The notes beneath the pieces were generated by a model. That model worked only from the letters and a program-made list of their open reading frames with translations. It ran no database searches and had not been told where the DNA came from. From the NCBI GenBank assembly GCA_963643205.1, contig CAVIJJ010000002.1, forward strand, positions 1 to 64,000: 64,000 nucleotides of DNA, written 5' to 3'. The position numbers and the translations under genes are program-made. This document shows, piece by piece, positions 49,311 to 58,348 of this stretch (its first letter is position 1; every line of letters begins with the position of its first letter). The DNA is from Phil1 sp963643205 (lineage in GTDB: Bacteria; Bacillota; Clostridia; Christensenellales; CAG-138).

Positions 49311-50024
49311 ATGAACAAACTGGATGCTCTTTGGCAGTACCAGCAGGCGGAGCTGGAAGCCGGAAAAATCGAGAACAGGCTTAAATCAACGCCCGCAAGG
49401 CAAAAGCTGAATAAGCTGTTCGCGTTCCTTAAGGAGCAGCAGAACGCAATAGCCGGAATACAGAAGATGTTGGAAGGCCGTCAGCAGACCATTGATAAGC
49501 TTCAGGCACAGGTTGATGAGCTGGAGCATAAGTATGAGCTTGAGGTTGGCGAGTTCAAAATAATGCTGGAAGACGATGAATGCACGGCAGAGGAAATGAC
49601 CGAATCCCGCAGAAACGTTGAGGGCATAATGAAAAAGGCCGAGAACGCGCGGAAAGAGCTTTTCGATGCCATAACCCAAATAGAAAAGTCCGCTGCCGAA
49701 TATAAAGATACTTATGCCAAAGCGGCAAAGGCAAAGAAGGAATACGACGCGGCAAAGGCTGAATGCGAACAGGAAGCCGCGGACGCGAAGCCGGAGCTTG
49801 ACAAGGCAAAGGCCGCCGCTGATGAGGCGGCGAAGGCGGTTGACGCGGAACTTCTCAGCAGGTATAAGCGCATAAAGGGGCGCTACGCAATGCCCATGGC
49901 AAAGGTTGAAAACAACCAGTGCTCCGGCTGCAATATGTCCCTTCCCACAAGCACCGTTAAGCGGGTGGCCTCGGGCGAGGGCATTGTGGAATGCGAAAAC
50001 TGCGGCAGAATACTTTACGCGTAG
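49311..50024 (+). CDS. Coiled-coil protein with C-terminal C4 zinc ribbon (CT398-like)
   Basis: A 237-residue protein: a long coiled coil (about 5-185) rich in Glu, Lys and Ala, then a zinc ribbon with CSGC (about 205) and CENC (about 229). The family is of unknown role and often lies between nif3 and rnpB, as here. Start ATG at 49311 follows GGAGG; an in-frame ATG at 49296 precedes that site. Confidence 0.85.
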   Translation: MNKLDALWQYQQAELEAGKIENRLKSTPARQKLNKLFAFLKEQQNAIAGIQKMLEGRQQTIDKLQAQVDELEHKYELEVGEFKIMLEDDECTAEEMTESRRNVEGIMKKAENARKELFDAITQIEKSAAEYKDTYAKAAKAKKEYDAAKAECEQEAADAKPELDKAKAAADEAAKAVDAELLSRYKRIKGRYAMPMAKVENNQCSGCNMSLPTSTVKRVASGEGIVECENCGRILYA

Positions 50025-50042
50025 AAAAGATAATAAAGTTTT

Positions 50043-50405
50043 GAGTAAGCCATGCGGTCGCGTGCGGAATCCAATGGATCATCCGCATGAGGAAAGTCCG
50101 GGCTCCGCAGGGCAGGGTGCCGGATAACGTCCGGCGGGGGCGACCCCAGGGATAGTGCAACAGAGATATACCGCCGCTTTAAGCGGTAAGGATGGAAAGG
50201 CGAGGTAAGAGCTCACCGGCGGGGCGGGTAACCGTTTCGTCCTGTAAACCCCACCCGGTGCAAGATTGGAATGGGAGCGCGTGCGCTTTTGCGCAGAAAT
50301 GGCTGCCCGTCATGCTCCTGATAATCGCGCGAGTGCGGCGGCAACGCCGTGCCAAGATAGATGGCCGCACGCCGGTTTTACCGGCCGACAGAACCCGGCT
50401 TATTG
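50043..50405 (+). ncRNA. rnpB: RNase P RNA, bacterial class A
   Basis: About 360 nt. Conserved core: gaggaaagtccgggctcc (CR I, about 50089), acagagatataccgcc, aaggatggaaaggcgag then gtaagagctcaccgg, gtaaaccccacccggtgcaag, and agatagatggccg ... acagaacccggctta (CR V) at the 3' end. The P1 ends pair (agtaagcc with ggcttatt). It processes tRNA 5' ends. Confidence 0.97.
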
Positions 50406-50424
50406 CTTGCTCATATTTATTTAC

Positions 50425-50452
50425 GGGAATCGCTTCGGCGGTTCCCTTTTTT
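50425..50452 (+). terminator. Terminator of rnpB
   Basis: gggaa..cgc ttcg gcg..ttccc hairpin with a UUCG tetraloop and six T. Confidence 0.9.
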
Positions 50453-50582
50453 GTGCTGCTTTATGGCGGCGGTTATATCGGGATAAACAAAATGTATTTT
50501 ACTTGCCTTGAATGTGTGATATTATATTACGCGGAGCGCGAAAAACGCTCGCAATTAACTGAGGAAAAGGGCTGCATCTGAA

Positions 50583-51119
50583 ATGAAGAATGAAAAGCTT
50601 TATAAAATAATCGTTTCGGCGATGATGGCCGCGCTTGCCTGCGTTGCCACCATGATAATACGTATCCCTTCGCCTATGCAGGGGTATGTCAATCTGGGGG
50701 ATGCGGTTGTGCTTATGTGCGGCTGGATACTTGGCCCGGTTTACGGAGTTGCCGCGGCCGGCATAGGCAGCATGCTGGCGGATATATTGGCCGCGTATCC
50801 GCAATACGCCCCGGGAACGCTTATAATAAAGGCTGTTGTCGCGCTTATAGCGTATGCGCTGTTTAAGCTTTTAAGGCGCAAAAAGCGGCAAGGCACGGGC
50901 CGGCTTATACTGGCGCTTGCGATAAGCGGCGTGGCCGCGGAAATTGTTATGACACTGCTTTATTTTGTATACGCCGCGCTGCTTCTGGGCAGCGGCTGGG
51001 GCGCCGCGGCAAGCATACCGGGCAACCTTGCGCAGGGCCTTGTGGGCATAATTGTGGGCTCGGCGCTCTATGTGCTTATAAGCAAAAGCAAGGCGCTGCC
51101 GCATCTGTTTGACGAGTGA
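50583..51119 (+). CDS. ECF transporter S component (vitamin-binding subunit)
   Basis: A 178-residue integral membrane protein with five to six TM helices. The N-terminal MKNEKLYKIIVSAMMAALACVATMI is typical of S components (AxxxA helix packing), followed by GYVNLGDAVVLMCGWILGP (about 34-52). It binds a vitamin or precursor and uses shared EcfAAT modules encoded elsewhere. The substrate is not readable; no vitamin riboswitch precedes it. Confidence 0.85.
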   Translation: MKNEKLYKIIVSAMMAALACVATMIIRIPSPMQGYVNLGDAVVLMCGWILGPVYGVAAAGIGSMLADILAAYPQYAPGTLIIKAVVALIAYALFKLLRRKKRQGTGRLILALAISGVAAEIVMTLLYFVYAALLLGSGWGAAASIPGNLAQGLVGIIVGSALYVLISKSKALPHLFDE

Positions 51120-51131
51120 AAAAGAGTAATC

Positions 51132-51160
51132 AAAAGGAGCCTGCGAGAGGCTCCTTTTTT
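51132..51160. terminator. Bidirectional terminator between the S component and prfB genes
   Basis: aaaaggagcct / aggctcctttt stem with a five-base loop; T run on one side and A run on the other. Confidence 0.85.
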
Positions 51161-51171
51161 AGTGCTGTTTA

Positions 51172-52273
51172 TCAGGATTTTGCGAGGTAGGAATTTATAA
51201 AGTTCTCTATATCTCCGTCCATAACGGCCTGAATGTTGCCGTTTTCCTCGCCGGTGCGGTGGTCCTTAACAAGCGTGTAGGGCTGGAATACGTAGGAACG
51301 GATCTGGCTGCCCCATTCTATGCGCTTCATTTCGCCCTTTATTTCGCTCATCTGTGCCATGCGCTCCTGCTCGGCCAGTTCCATCAGCTTGCCCTTCAGT
51401 ATGCGCATTGCCATTTCCTTATTCTGCAGCTGGCTGCGCTCGTTCTGGCACTGAACGACTATTCCCGTGGGAATATGGGTTATGCGGATAGCGGAGCTGA
51501 CCTTGTTAACGTTCTGTCCGCCAGCGCCGCCGGAACGGTATGTATCTATGCGCAGGTCGTCCATATCTATTTCAACGTCGTTCGTATCGTCGTCAAATAT
51601 AGGCGTAACGTCAAGGGAAGCAAAGCTTGTGTGCCTTCTGCCAGAGGAATCAAACGGGGAAATTCTTACCAGGCGGTGAACGCCCTTTTCGGCCTTAAGA
51701 TAGCCGTAGGCATTGTCGCCGTCCACTTCGAAAGTAACGCTCTTTATGCCGGCTTCTTCGCCGTCAAGATAGTCTATTACCTTAACGCTGTAGCCCTTCT
51801 TTTCGCAGTAGCGGGTATACATGCGGTAAAGCAGGCTTACCCAGTCCTGCGCCTCGGTTCCGCCGGCACCCGCGTGCAGGCTCAATACGGCATTGTAGCT
51901 GTCGTACGGTCCCTTAAGCAGGGCTTCAAGCTTAAGAGCCTCTATGTCTTTTTCAAGCGATGCAAACTCGCTTTGCACCTCCGGCACAAGGCTTTCGTCG
52001 TTTTCCTCGTCCGCCATGTCCATCAGCACCTCAAGGTCCTCGCAGCGGCTCATAAGACGATTATACTTATCAAGCTTAGCGCTTATGCCCTTCATGCGGC
52101 GGTTTACCTTGTTAGCGTTTTCAACGTCGTTCCAGAAGCCTTCTTTGCCCATTTCGGCCTCCAGCTCGGCTTTTTCCTTGCTTAATGAAGCAAGGTCAAA
52201 GAGAGCCACCTGCCTCTTTCAGCGTTTCAACCGCCGCGGCAAGCTGCTGCCGGGTTTCATCCAGTTGGATCAC
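51172..52273 (-). CDS. prfB: Peptide chain release factor 2 with programmed +1 frameshift
   Basis: The first 25 codons (GTG at 52273, minus strand) end at an in-frame TGA (52198-52196) in the slip site CTTTGAC (52201-52195). A +1 shift continues as DLASLSKEKAE to give about 366 residues. An SD-like AGGTGG lies just upstream of the slip site, as in the known RF2 autoregulatory frameshift. The main frame has the GGQ motif (GGAGGQNVNK) for peptide release. RF2 reads UGA and UAA, so low RF2 favours the shift. The gene follows secA, as usual. Confidence 0.95.
52195..52210 (-). promoter_or_regulatory. RF2 programmed frameshift site
   Basis: On the minus strand, AGGTGG lies four bases before CTT TGA C. 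Ribosome pausing at TGA permits +1 slippage on CTT. Confidence 0.93.
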
Positions 52274-52320
52274 TGCTAATCACATCCTTCTTTTTGTGTT
52301 TTTATATTTACCGCGAAAAA

Positions 52321-55050
52321 TCAGTTTCTTCCGCAGCAATTTTTGTATTTCAGTCCGCTGCCGCAGGGGCAGGGATCGTTGCGGCCGGGCTTTTTGTCCG
52401 TGCGCTTGGGCTGGGGCTTGCTGTCGCCGGAAACCTCAACGGGTTTGGCAAGCTGCTCGCGCTGCTGCGGGGCAAGGCGAACCGTAACGTGGAACAGGTT
52501 CCTTACGGTTTGCTCGCGTATGCCAAGCACCATTTCGTCAAACATATCAAAGCCCATGTTGCGGTAGGCAACAACCGGGTCCTTCTGGCCCAATGCCTGC
52601 AGGCCTATGCCCTGCCTAAGCTGATCCATAGCGTCTATATGGTCCATCCAGTGCGAATCAACGGCCTTAAGCAGTACCACGCGCTCAACCTCGCGCATGT
52701 CTATGCCGGCGCCGGATATTTCGGCTTCCTTCTTGGCGTAAAGCGCGTCCACAAGCCCGGTTGTTTTCTCCTCAAGCTCTTTGCGCGATGTTATGCCGTG
52801 CAGCTGGCCGGTAAAGTCCGCCCCAAGCAGCTGACTGAGCTCGCTGTAAAGCGCCATCATGTCCCAATCGCCGCTTGAAACGCTCGCGCTTGCGCACTGG
52901 TCAAGCTTTGCGGTAATGCTTTCGTTCACCATTTCCATTATGGAATCGTGAATATCCTCGCCCATAAGCACGCGGCGGCGCTGAGAATAGATTATCTCGC
53001 GCATCTTGTTCATAACGTCGTCGTACTGAAGAACGTTCTTCCTTATTTCAAAGTTATGCGTCTCAACGCGTTTCTGCGCGCTTTCAATCTGCTTTGAAAG
53101 CAGCTTCATATCCAGGGGCATATCATCCTCGGGGGATATGCGCTGCATCATAAGCTTTATACGCTCGCCGCCGAAGCGCTGCATAAGCTCATCCTCAAGC
53201 GAAACATAGAAGCGCGTGGAGCCGGGGTCTCCCTGGCGGCCGGCGCGTCCGCGAAGCTGATTGTCTATGCGGCGGGACTCATGCCTTTCCGTACCTATAA
53301 TGTGAAGACCGCCAACGGCCACAACGGCATCGTGCTGCTTGTCGGTATCCTTCTTAATCCTGTTGTAAGCCTCGTTATACTCGGCGCGGGCTTCGATTAT
53401 GCTGTCGTCGTCCGTTTCCTCGTGCCCGGTCGCGGCCTCGATAAGCAGTTCGTCCATGCCGTTTTGCCTAAGCTCACGCTTGGCCAAAAATTCCGGGTTG
53501 CCGCCAAGCAGTATGTCCGTGCCTCGGCCGGCCATGTTGGTGGCTATCGTAACGCAGCCGAGACTGCCCGCCTGGGCGACTATCTCCGCTTCTTTGGCGT
53601 GCAGCTTGGCGTTCAGCACCTGGTGCTTTATGCCGCGGCGGGTAAGCATGTCGCTTAGCATTTCGCTCTTCTCAACCGATATGGTGCCCACAAGTATGGG
53701 CTGACCCGTGGCGTGAACCTTAACTATTTCGTCAACAACCGCGTTGAACTTGCCGCGCTCGGTGCCGTATATAACGTCGTTATTGTCAACGCGCATAAGC
53801 GGCTTGTTCGTGGGTATTTCCATAACGTCCAATGAATATATGGACTGGAATTCCGCCTCTTCGGTTTTGGCCGTACCGGTCATACCGGCAAGCTTATGAT
53901 ACATTCTGAAGTAGTTCTGGAACGTAATGGTCGCAAGCGTTTTGTTTTCCCGCTCTACCTTAACGTGCTCCTTTGCCTCGAGCGCCTGATGCAGGCCGTC
54001 GCTGTATCGCCTGCCTATCATAAGGCGGCCGGTAAACTCGTCAACTATAAGCACCTGGCCGTTCTGCACAACATAGTCCTTATCCCTTGTGAAGAGGGCG
54101 TGCGCTTTAAGGGCCTGTATAATATGGTGGTTTATTTCGGTATTTGCGGCATCGGATATATCGTCTATGCCGAAGAACGCTTCCGCCTTGCGCTGACCCT
54201 GCTGGGTAAGGGCAACGGTGCGCGCCTTTATGTCGCACATATAGTCGCCGCTTTCCTGCTGAGTTTCGCCCAGTATGGTATCCGCCTTGGAAAGCTTTTC
54301 AACGTTTTCGCCGCGAACAAGCCTGGTTACAAAGCGATCCGCCTTGGCGTACATATCGGTGGACTTTTCGCCGGTGCCGGATATGATAAGCGGTGTACGC
54401 GCCTCGTCGATAAGTATTGAGTCAACCTCGTCAACTATGGCGTAGTTAAGCTCGCGCTGCACCATCTGCTCGCGGTAAACCACCATGTTGTCCCTAAGGT
54501 AGTCAAAGCCGAACTCGTTATTCGTGCCGTATGTAATATCACAATTATAGGCCTTGCGGCGCTCGTCGTTTGAAAGCTCGTGCACAACGCAGCCAACGCT
54601 CAGCCCAAGGAAACGGTAAATTTTGCCCATCCATGCGGCGTCGCGCTTGGCAAGGTAATCGTTTACGGTAACTATATGCACGCCGTGCCCGCTTAACGCG
54701 TTAAGGTATGCCGGCAGGGTTTCCGTAATGGTTTTGCCTTCGCCCGTTTTCATTTCGGCAATGTTGCCGCGGTGCAGCACTATGCCGCCGTACAGCTGAA
54801 CATCGAAATGGCGCTGGCCTATCGTGCGCGTGGCCGCTTCCCTTACAACGGCAAAAGCCTCGGGCAGTATATCGTCTTCCTTTTCGCCGTTTGCCAGGCG
54901 GGATTTGAATTCGTCCGTTTTCGCGCGCAGCTCCGCATCGCTCAGCGCGTGCATATCACTCTCAAGGTCGTTTATTCTTTTTACCAATGGCGCAAGCTTT
55001 TTCAGCTTGGCCTCGCTGGTGTTGCCCAGCAGTTTATCCATAAAACCCAT
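52321..55050 (-). CDS. secA: Preprotein translocase ATPase SecA
   Basis: A 909-residue motor that drives proteins through SecYEG. Walker A MKTGEGKT is at 100-107, DEVD box IVDEVDSILIDEARTPL near 205-221, and TNMAGRGTDI near 490-500. The C-terminal zinc tail CPCGSGLKYKNCCG binds SecB or ribosomes in related proteins. Start ATG at 55050 after AAAGGCGA; an upstream in-frame ATG reaches 55110 without family similarity. Forms the standard secA-prfB operon. Confidence 0.97.
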   Translation of the reverse strand: MGFMDKLLGNTSEAKLKKLAPLVKRINDLESDMHALSDAELRAKTDEFKSRLANGEKEDDILPEAFAVVREAATRTIGQRHFDVQLYGGIVLHRGNIAEMKTGEGKTITETLPAYLNALSGHGVHIVTVNDYLAKRDAAWMGKIYRFLGLSVGCVVHELSNDERRKAYNCDITYGTNNEFGFDYLRDNMVVYREQMVQRELNYAIVDEVDSILIDEARTPLIISGTGEKSTDMYAKADRFVTRLVRGENVEKLSKADTILGETQQESGDYMCDIKARTVALTQQGQRKAEAFFGIDDISDAANTEINHHIIQALKAHALFTRDKDYVVQNGQVLIVDEFTGRLMIGRRYSDGLHQALEAKEHVKVERENKTLATITFQNYFRMYHKLAGMTGTAKTEEAEFQSIYSLDVMEIPTNKPLMRVDNNDVIYGTERGKFNAVVDEIVKVHATGQPILVGTISVEKSEMLSDMLTRRGIKHQVLNAKLHAKEAEIVAQAGSLGCVTIATNMAGRGTDILLGGNPEFLAKRELRQNGMDELLIEAATGHEETDDDSIIEARAEYNEAYNRIKKDTDKQHDAVVAVGGLHIIGTERHESRRIDNQLRGRAGRQGDPGSTRFYVSLEDELMQRFGGERIKLMMQRISPEDDMPLDMKLLSKQIESAQKRVETHNFEIRKNVLQYDDVMNKMREIIYSQRRRVLMGEDIHDSIMEMVNESITAKLDQCASASVSSGDWDMMALYSELSQLLGADFTGQLHGITSRKELEEKTTGLVDALYAKKEAEISGAGIDMREVERVVLLKAVDSHWMDHIDAMDQLRQGIGLQALGQKDPVVAYRNMGFDMFDEMVLGIREQTVRNLFHVTVRLAPQQREQLAKPVEVSGDSKPQPKRTDKKPGRNDPCPCGSGLKYKNCCGRN

Positions 55051-55176
55051 GGTTGTCGCCTTTCTTGCGTAATCCATATTATTGTAGCATGAAACAAGGC
55101 CTTTTGGCAATCAACCGGCCCTATATTGACAAATTTAACAACATTTACACAAATGCGGTAAACACGCCCTTTTTTA

Positions 55177-55185
55177 TGCTATACT
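55177..55185 (+). promoter_or_regulatory. Extended -10 promoter, leaderless, for EamA gene
   Basis: TGcTATACT (hexamer 55180-55185). The ATG starts 7 bases after the hexamer and no ribosome site is seen. The -35 is poor, as expected for an extended -10. Confidence 0.5.
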
Positions 55186-55191
55186 GTAATC

Positions 55192-56133
55192 ATGAAGAAG
55201 ATTGCATCAAAAAATGAAATGCTCGGCATGCTTTCAACGCTTGCCGCCAGCCTGCTTTTCGGTTTCAGCTTCCTTTTCACCAAGGGAGCGGTGGACCGTG
55301 TTTCCGCGTTTACGCTTTTAAGCTGGCGCTTTGTTACGGCGCTTGCTGTTATGAGTGTATTGGCCCTTTGCGGCGTGATGAAGCTTAATTTTAAGGGCAA
55401 GCGGTTCGGCGCCGTGCTTGCCATGGCCGTGTTTCAGCCCATTGTTTATTTTATAGGCGAAAGCGTGGGCATGAAGCTTACAACCGCAAGCGAAAGCGGC
55501 ACAATAATCGCCGTAATTCCCATATTCGTGCTTATATTCAGCGCCGTTGTGCTAAAGGAAAAACCTACCAGGCTGCAGGTAATAGGCATTGTGCTGAGCA
55601 TAGCGGGCGTAATATGCATAGCCCTCGTAAAGGGCTTTACCGCCTCCCTTAATCCGCTTGGATATGCCATGCTTTTCGTTGCCGTTATAGGAGACGTTGG
55701 CTACGCGATAGCCGCGCGTAAGGCGGAGGAATTCTCAAGCTTTGAGAAAACCTACATAATGGCCGTTGTCGGCGCGGTTGTGTTTACGCTGTGCGCCCTA
55801 ATTGAGCATATAAAAAGCGGCACGCTTACTGAATACATAACGCTGCCATTTAACGATTCTCAGTTCCTTATAGCCGTATTGTATCTGGCGCTCGGCTGCC
55901 AGGTGGCCGCGTTTATGATGCATACATACGGCATTTCGCAAATAGGCGCTAACCGCTCAAGCTCATTTTCCGGCATTACAACGCTTACAAGCGTAATTTC
56001 CGGTGTGCTTATACTGGGCGATCCTTTCAGCCTGCTTCAGGGCATAGCCACGGCGCTTATATTGATAGGCACTACCATGGCAAATACAACCTCAAATGAG
56101 GCGGAATTGCCAAAGGCGGAGGATACGAAATGA
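55192..56133 (+). CDS. EamA/DMT family transporter
   Basis: A 313-residue protein with ten predicted TM helices in two EamA repeats (about 12-145 and 160-300). LLFGFSFLFTKGAVDRVSAFTLLSWRF (split, about 19-45) is the family's first repeat. Drug/metabolite transporters export amino acids, nucleotides or unknown metabolites; the substrate is not readable. Start ATG at 55192 is at a predicted transcript start. The stop overlaps the next gene (ATGA). Confidence 0.88.
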   Translation: MKKIASKNEMLGMLSTLAASLLFGFSFLFTKGAVDRVSAFTLLSWRFVTALAVMSVLALCGVMKLNFKGKRFGAVLAMAVFQPIVYFIGESVGMKLTTASESGTIIAVIPIFVLIFSAVVLKEKPTRLQVIGIVLSIAGVICIALVKGFTASLNPLGYAMLFVAVIGDVGYAIAARKAEEFSSFEKTYIMAVVGAVVFTLCALIEHIKSGTLTEYITLPFNDSQFLIAVLYLALGCQVAAFMMHTYGISQIGANRSSSFSGITTLTSVISGVLILGDPFSLLQGIATALILIGTTMANTTSNEAELPKAEDTK

Positions 56134-56885
56134 AGGCACTCAGAATTGCCATGATCGTAGTAGGCATACTCGGCATAGCCGATACGGCCGTTTTCTCAAT
56201 ATGGTCAAACCTTAATTTGGGCATAATGCTGCCAATGATACTCGGAGCGCCTCTTCTTATAGCGGGCATATTCTTTGAGCGCTTGAAAGTGCTGACGGAA
56301 AATATACATTGGCTAAGATATGCTTTTTTCGGGGCTTACGCGGCGGCTTTCCTTTTTATGATAATTATCGGCGGCATGATATACACCTCAGCGCATGAGG
56401 AGCCGGAGGACGGGGCGGATGTGCTTATAGTCCTGGGCTGCGCGGTGCACGGAAACAGGGTTTCGCTTACATTGAGCTACAGGCTGGACAGAGCCATAGA
56501 ATATCTTAACGAAAACCCGAACACAATAGCCATAGTGTCCGGCGGCAAGGGGCAGGGCGAAAGCGTAAGCGAGGCCGAGGCCATGCGCAAATACATGGTG
56601 CAAAAGGGCATCGCGGCCGAGCGCGTAATAGAGGAGGATAAATCCGAAAGCACGGAGGAGAACTTTAAGTTTTCAAACGATATAATAAATTCCCTTTTTC
56701 CAAACGGCGCGAAAATAGCCTTTGTCACAACCAACTTCCATGTTCTTAGGGCAGAGCTTGTGGCGAAAAAGCAGGGCATAGAGGCGGATGGCTTCGGCGC
56801 GAAGGACGTTTGGTATACGGCCATGAATAATTATATGCGCGAATCAATCGCACTCGCGTATTATAAGCTGACGGGTAAAATATAA
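56130..56885 (+). CDS. YdcF/SanA family membrane protein (DUF218)
   Basis: A 251-residue protein with three N-terminal TM helices (about 5-90) and a DUF218 domain: DVLIVLGCAVHGNRVS (about 91-106), IAIVSGGKGQGE (about 129-140) and EEDKSESTEENFKFS (about 169-183), then FVTTNFHVLRA. Relatives such as SanA affect envelope permeability; the reaction is unknown. Translationally coupled to the EamA gene. Confidence 0.87.
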   Translation: MKALRIAMIVVGILGIADTAVFSIWSNLNLGIMLPMILGAPLLIAGIFFERLKVLTENIHWLRYAFFGAYAAAFLFMIIIGGMIYTSAHEEPEDGADVLIVLGCAVHGNRVSLTLSYRLDRAIEYLNENPNTIAIVSGGKGQGESVSEAEAMRKYMVQKGIAAERVIEEDKSESTEENFKFSNDIINSLFPNGAKIAFVTTNFHVLRAELVAKKQGIEADGFGAKDVWYTAMNNYMRESIALAYYKLTGKI

Positions 56886-56889
56886 AAAT

Positions 56890-56925
56890 AAGGCGCGGGA
56901 AAAGTTCCTGCGCCTAAATCATTTT
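56890..56925. terminator. Hairpin between convergent YdcF and GT4 genes
   Basis: aggcgcgggaa / ttcctgcgcct stem with one mismatch and a short loop; T tracts on both strands are modest. Confidence 0.55.
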
Positions 56926-56931
56926 TGGATG

Positions 56932-58173
56932 TTATTGCTTCAGGCCGAAGTAAGAGGCAAGTTTTTCTCTTCGTTCCTGAAGCTTTTCTTTTATCCGCGC
57001 GTGGCGTTCGATCATTTCAGCTTCTCCGCTGCGGGCGGCAAGCGCGGCGTAGCGGTCGTGAGCGCTGGCTATAACCTTGTCCCAGTCGTGGGGAATGGTG
57101 TCGTGCGCGGCCTGCCCCATGCGTGTGAGGGCATCGGTATCGTGCATATATTTAAGCAGCAGCTCGCCCAGCTTTTCGCCGTCGTCCGGGCATACAAGTC
57201 CGTTTTGTCCATTCACTATCGGCTCCGCCGGCGCTGAACCCTCTATTGCCACACCGGGGGTATACATTGCGGCCGCCTCGCGTATAACAAGCGAAAATGT
57301 ATCATACTGCGATGGGAACGTGAAAAGCGTGGCCGCCTGATAAAGCCCGTCAAGCAAATGGGTATTCATGATATGCCCTGTGAAAACAAGCGTGTCAAAT
57401 ACGTTCATTTCTTTCGCCTTCGCTTTAATGGCGTCCTCGTCCGGGCCTTGACCCGCAAGCACCACGCTGAAGCGTTCTCCACGCGCCTTAAGATACGCCG
57501 CCGCCTCAAGCAGGCGTAGTATTCCTTTTTTCCAGTTTATCTGGCCTACAAACAGAAATACCGGGTTGCTTTCGTCAATGTGAAAATGCTCTATCGCGGC
57601 CTGCCTGTCCTCAGCCTTTACCGGGCGCATTTCAGTGCCGTTTTCCATTATTATGATTTTTCCCGTGTAGCCGTAATCGCGCAGCACATCGGCGGAGGAC
57701 TTGCTTACCGTCCAAACCTCGTCACAGCGATCGTAAAAATCAACAACGAATTTAACGCCTATGTTCGCCAGCAGCTCCGCATGGGTTGCCTTGTAAAAAT
57801 CGTCATAATATTTTGAATGGAATGTGCCCACAAGCGGCAGATTGTACTTGGAGCAGATTCTAAGCGCTTCCTGACCCGCGAAAAACGGGGTGTGCGCGTG
57901 GCAAACATCAAGCTGAATCATATCCATGCGGTCCATGTAGTGCTTATCGAGTACGGCAAGGCCCACCTTGTACTGCGGGGTGCCTATAACGGGATTTGCC
58001 GTGTAATCAATAAGCTCAAAGGGGTAGCCTCCACGGTATCCGGTATCGTTCTGCGGCGCTATAACATAGCACTCGTCACCGGTTTTCGCAAGGCCGTTGG
58101 CATAGCTGTAAACCACGCGGCCAACGCCGTCAACTATCGGAAGAAAGCTTTCGCTGAATTGTCCTATTCGCAT
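56932..58173 (-). CDS. Family 4 glycosyltransferase, diglycosyl-diacylglycerol type
   Basis: A 413-residue GT-B enzyme. IGQFSESFLPIVDGVGRVVYSYA at the N-terminus (split, about 3-25), CHAHTPFFAGQ near 90 and the nucleotide-binding EX7E region around FPSQYDTFSLVIREAAAM near 296-313 are typical of GT4 enzymes acting on diacylglycerol or phosphatidylinositol-type lipids. It probably glucosylates a membrane lipid. AGGAGT precedes the start. It is a lone gene. Confidence 0.85.
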   Translation of the reverse strand: MRIGQFSESFLPIVDGVGRVVYSYANGLAKTGDECYVIAPQNDTGYRGGYPFELIDYTANPVIGTPQYKVGLAVLDKHYMDRMDMIQLDVCHAHTPFFAGQEALRICSKYNLPLVGTFHSKYYDDFYKATHAELLANIGVKFVVDFYDRCDEVWTVSKSSADVLRDYGYTGKIIIMENGTEMRPVKAEDRQAAIEHFHIDESNPVFLFVGQINWKKGILRLLEAAAYLKARGERFSVVLAGQGPDEDAIKAKAKEMNVFDTLVFTGHIMNTHLLDGLYQAATLFTFPSQYDTFSLVIREAAAMYTPGVAIEGSAPAEPIVNGQNGLVCPDDGEKLGELLLKYMHDTDALTRMGQAAHDTIPHDWDKVIASAHDRYAALAARSGEAEMIERHARIKEKLQERREKLASYFGLKQ

Positions 58174-58206
58174 AGCATATACTCCTATTAAAGTATGTTA
58201 TGACTA

Positions 58207-58235
58207 ATTATAGCCAAACGCGCGGCTCCTATCAA
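58207..58235 (-). promoter_or_regulatory. Promoter of the GT4 gene
   Basis: Minus strand TTGATA (58235-58230), 17-nt spacer, TATAAT (58212-58207). Confidence 0.75.
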
Positions 58236-58303
58236 GCAAGGCCGCGCTGTTTCAAGCTTTATTTACAGTTTATACAAAATCTGAATCGGCCACACATAAA
58301 AAA

Positions 58304-58332
58304 CGGGGCCGCCGTGATCTGCGGCAGCCCCA
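58304..58332 (-). terminator. Terminator of the aminopeptidase gene
   Basis: ggggctgccgc / gcggccccg hairpin on the minus strand, followed by six T. Confidence 0.8.
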
Positions 58333-58348
58333 TCATAAAATCGGTAAA

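Noticed and set aside
52294..54420. Long plus-strand open frames inside secA (for example 52294-52878 and 53896-54420).
   Set aside because: They lie opposite a full-length conserved secA, have no ribosome sites and show shadow composition.
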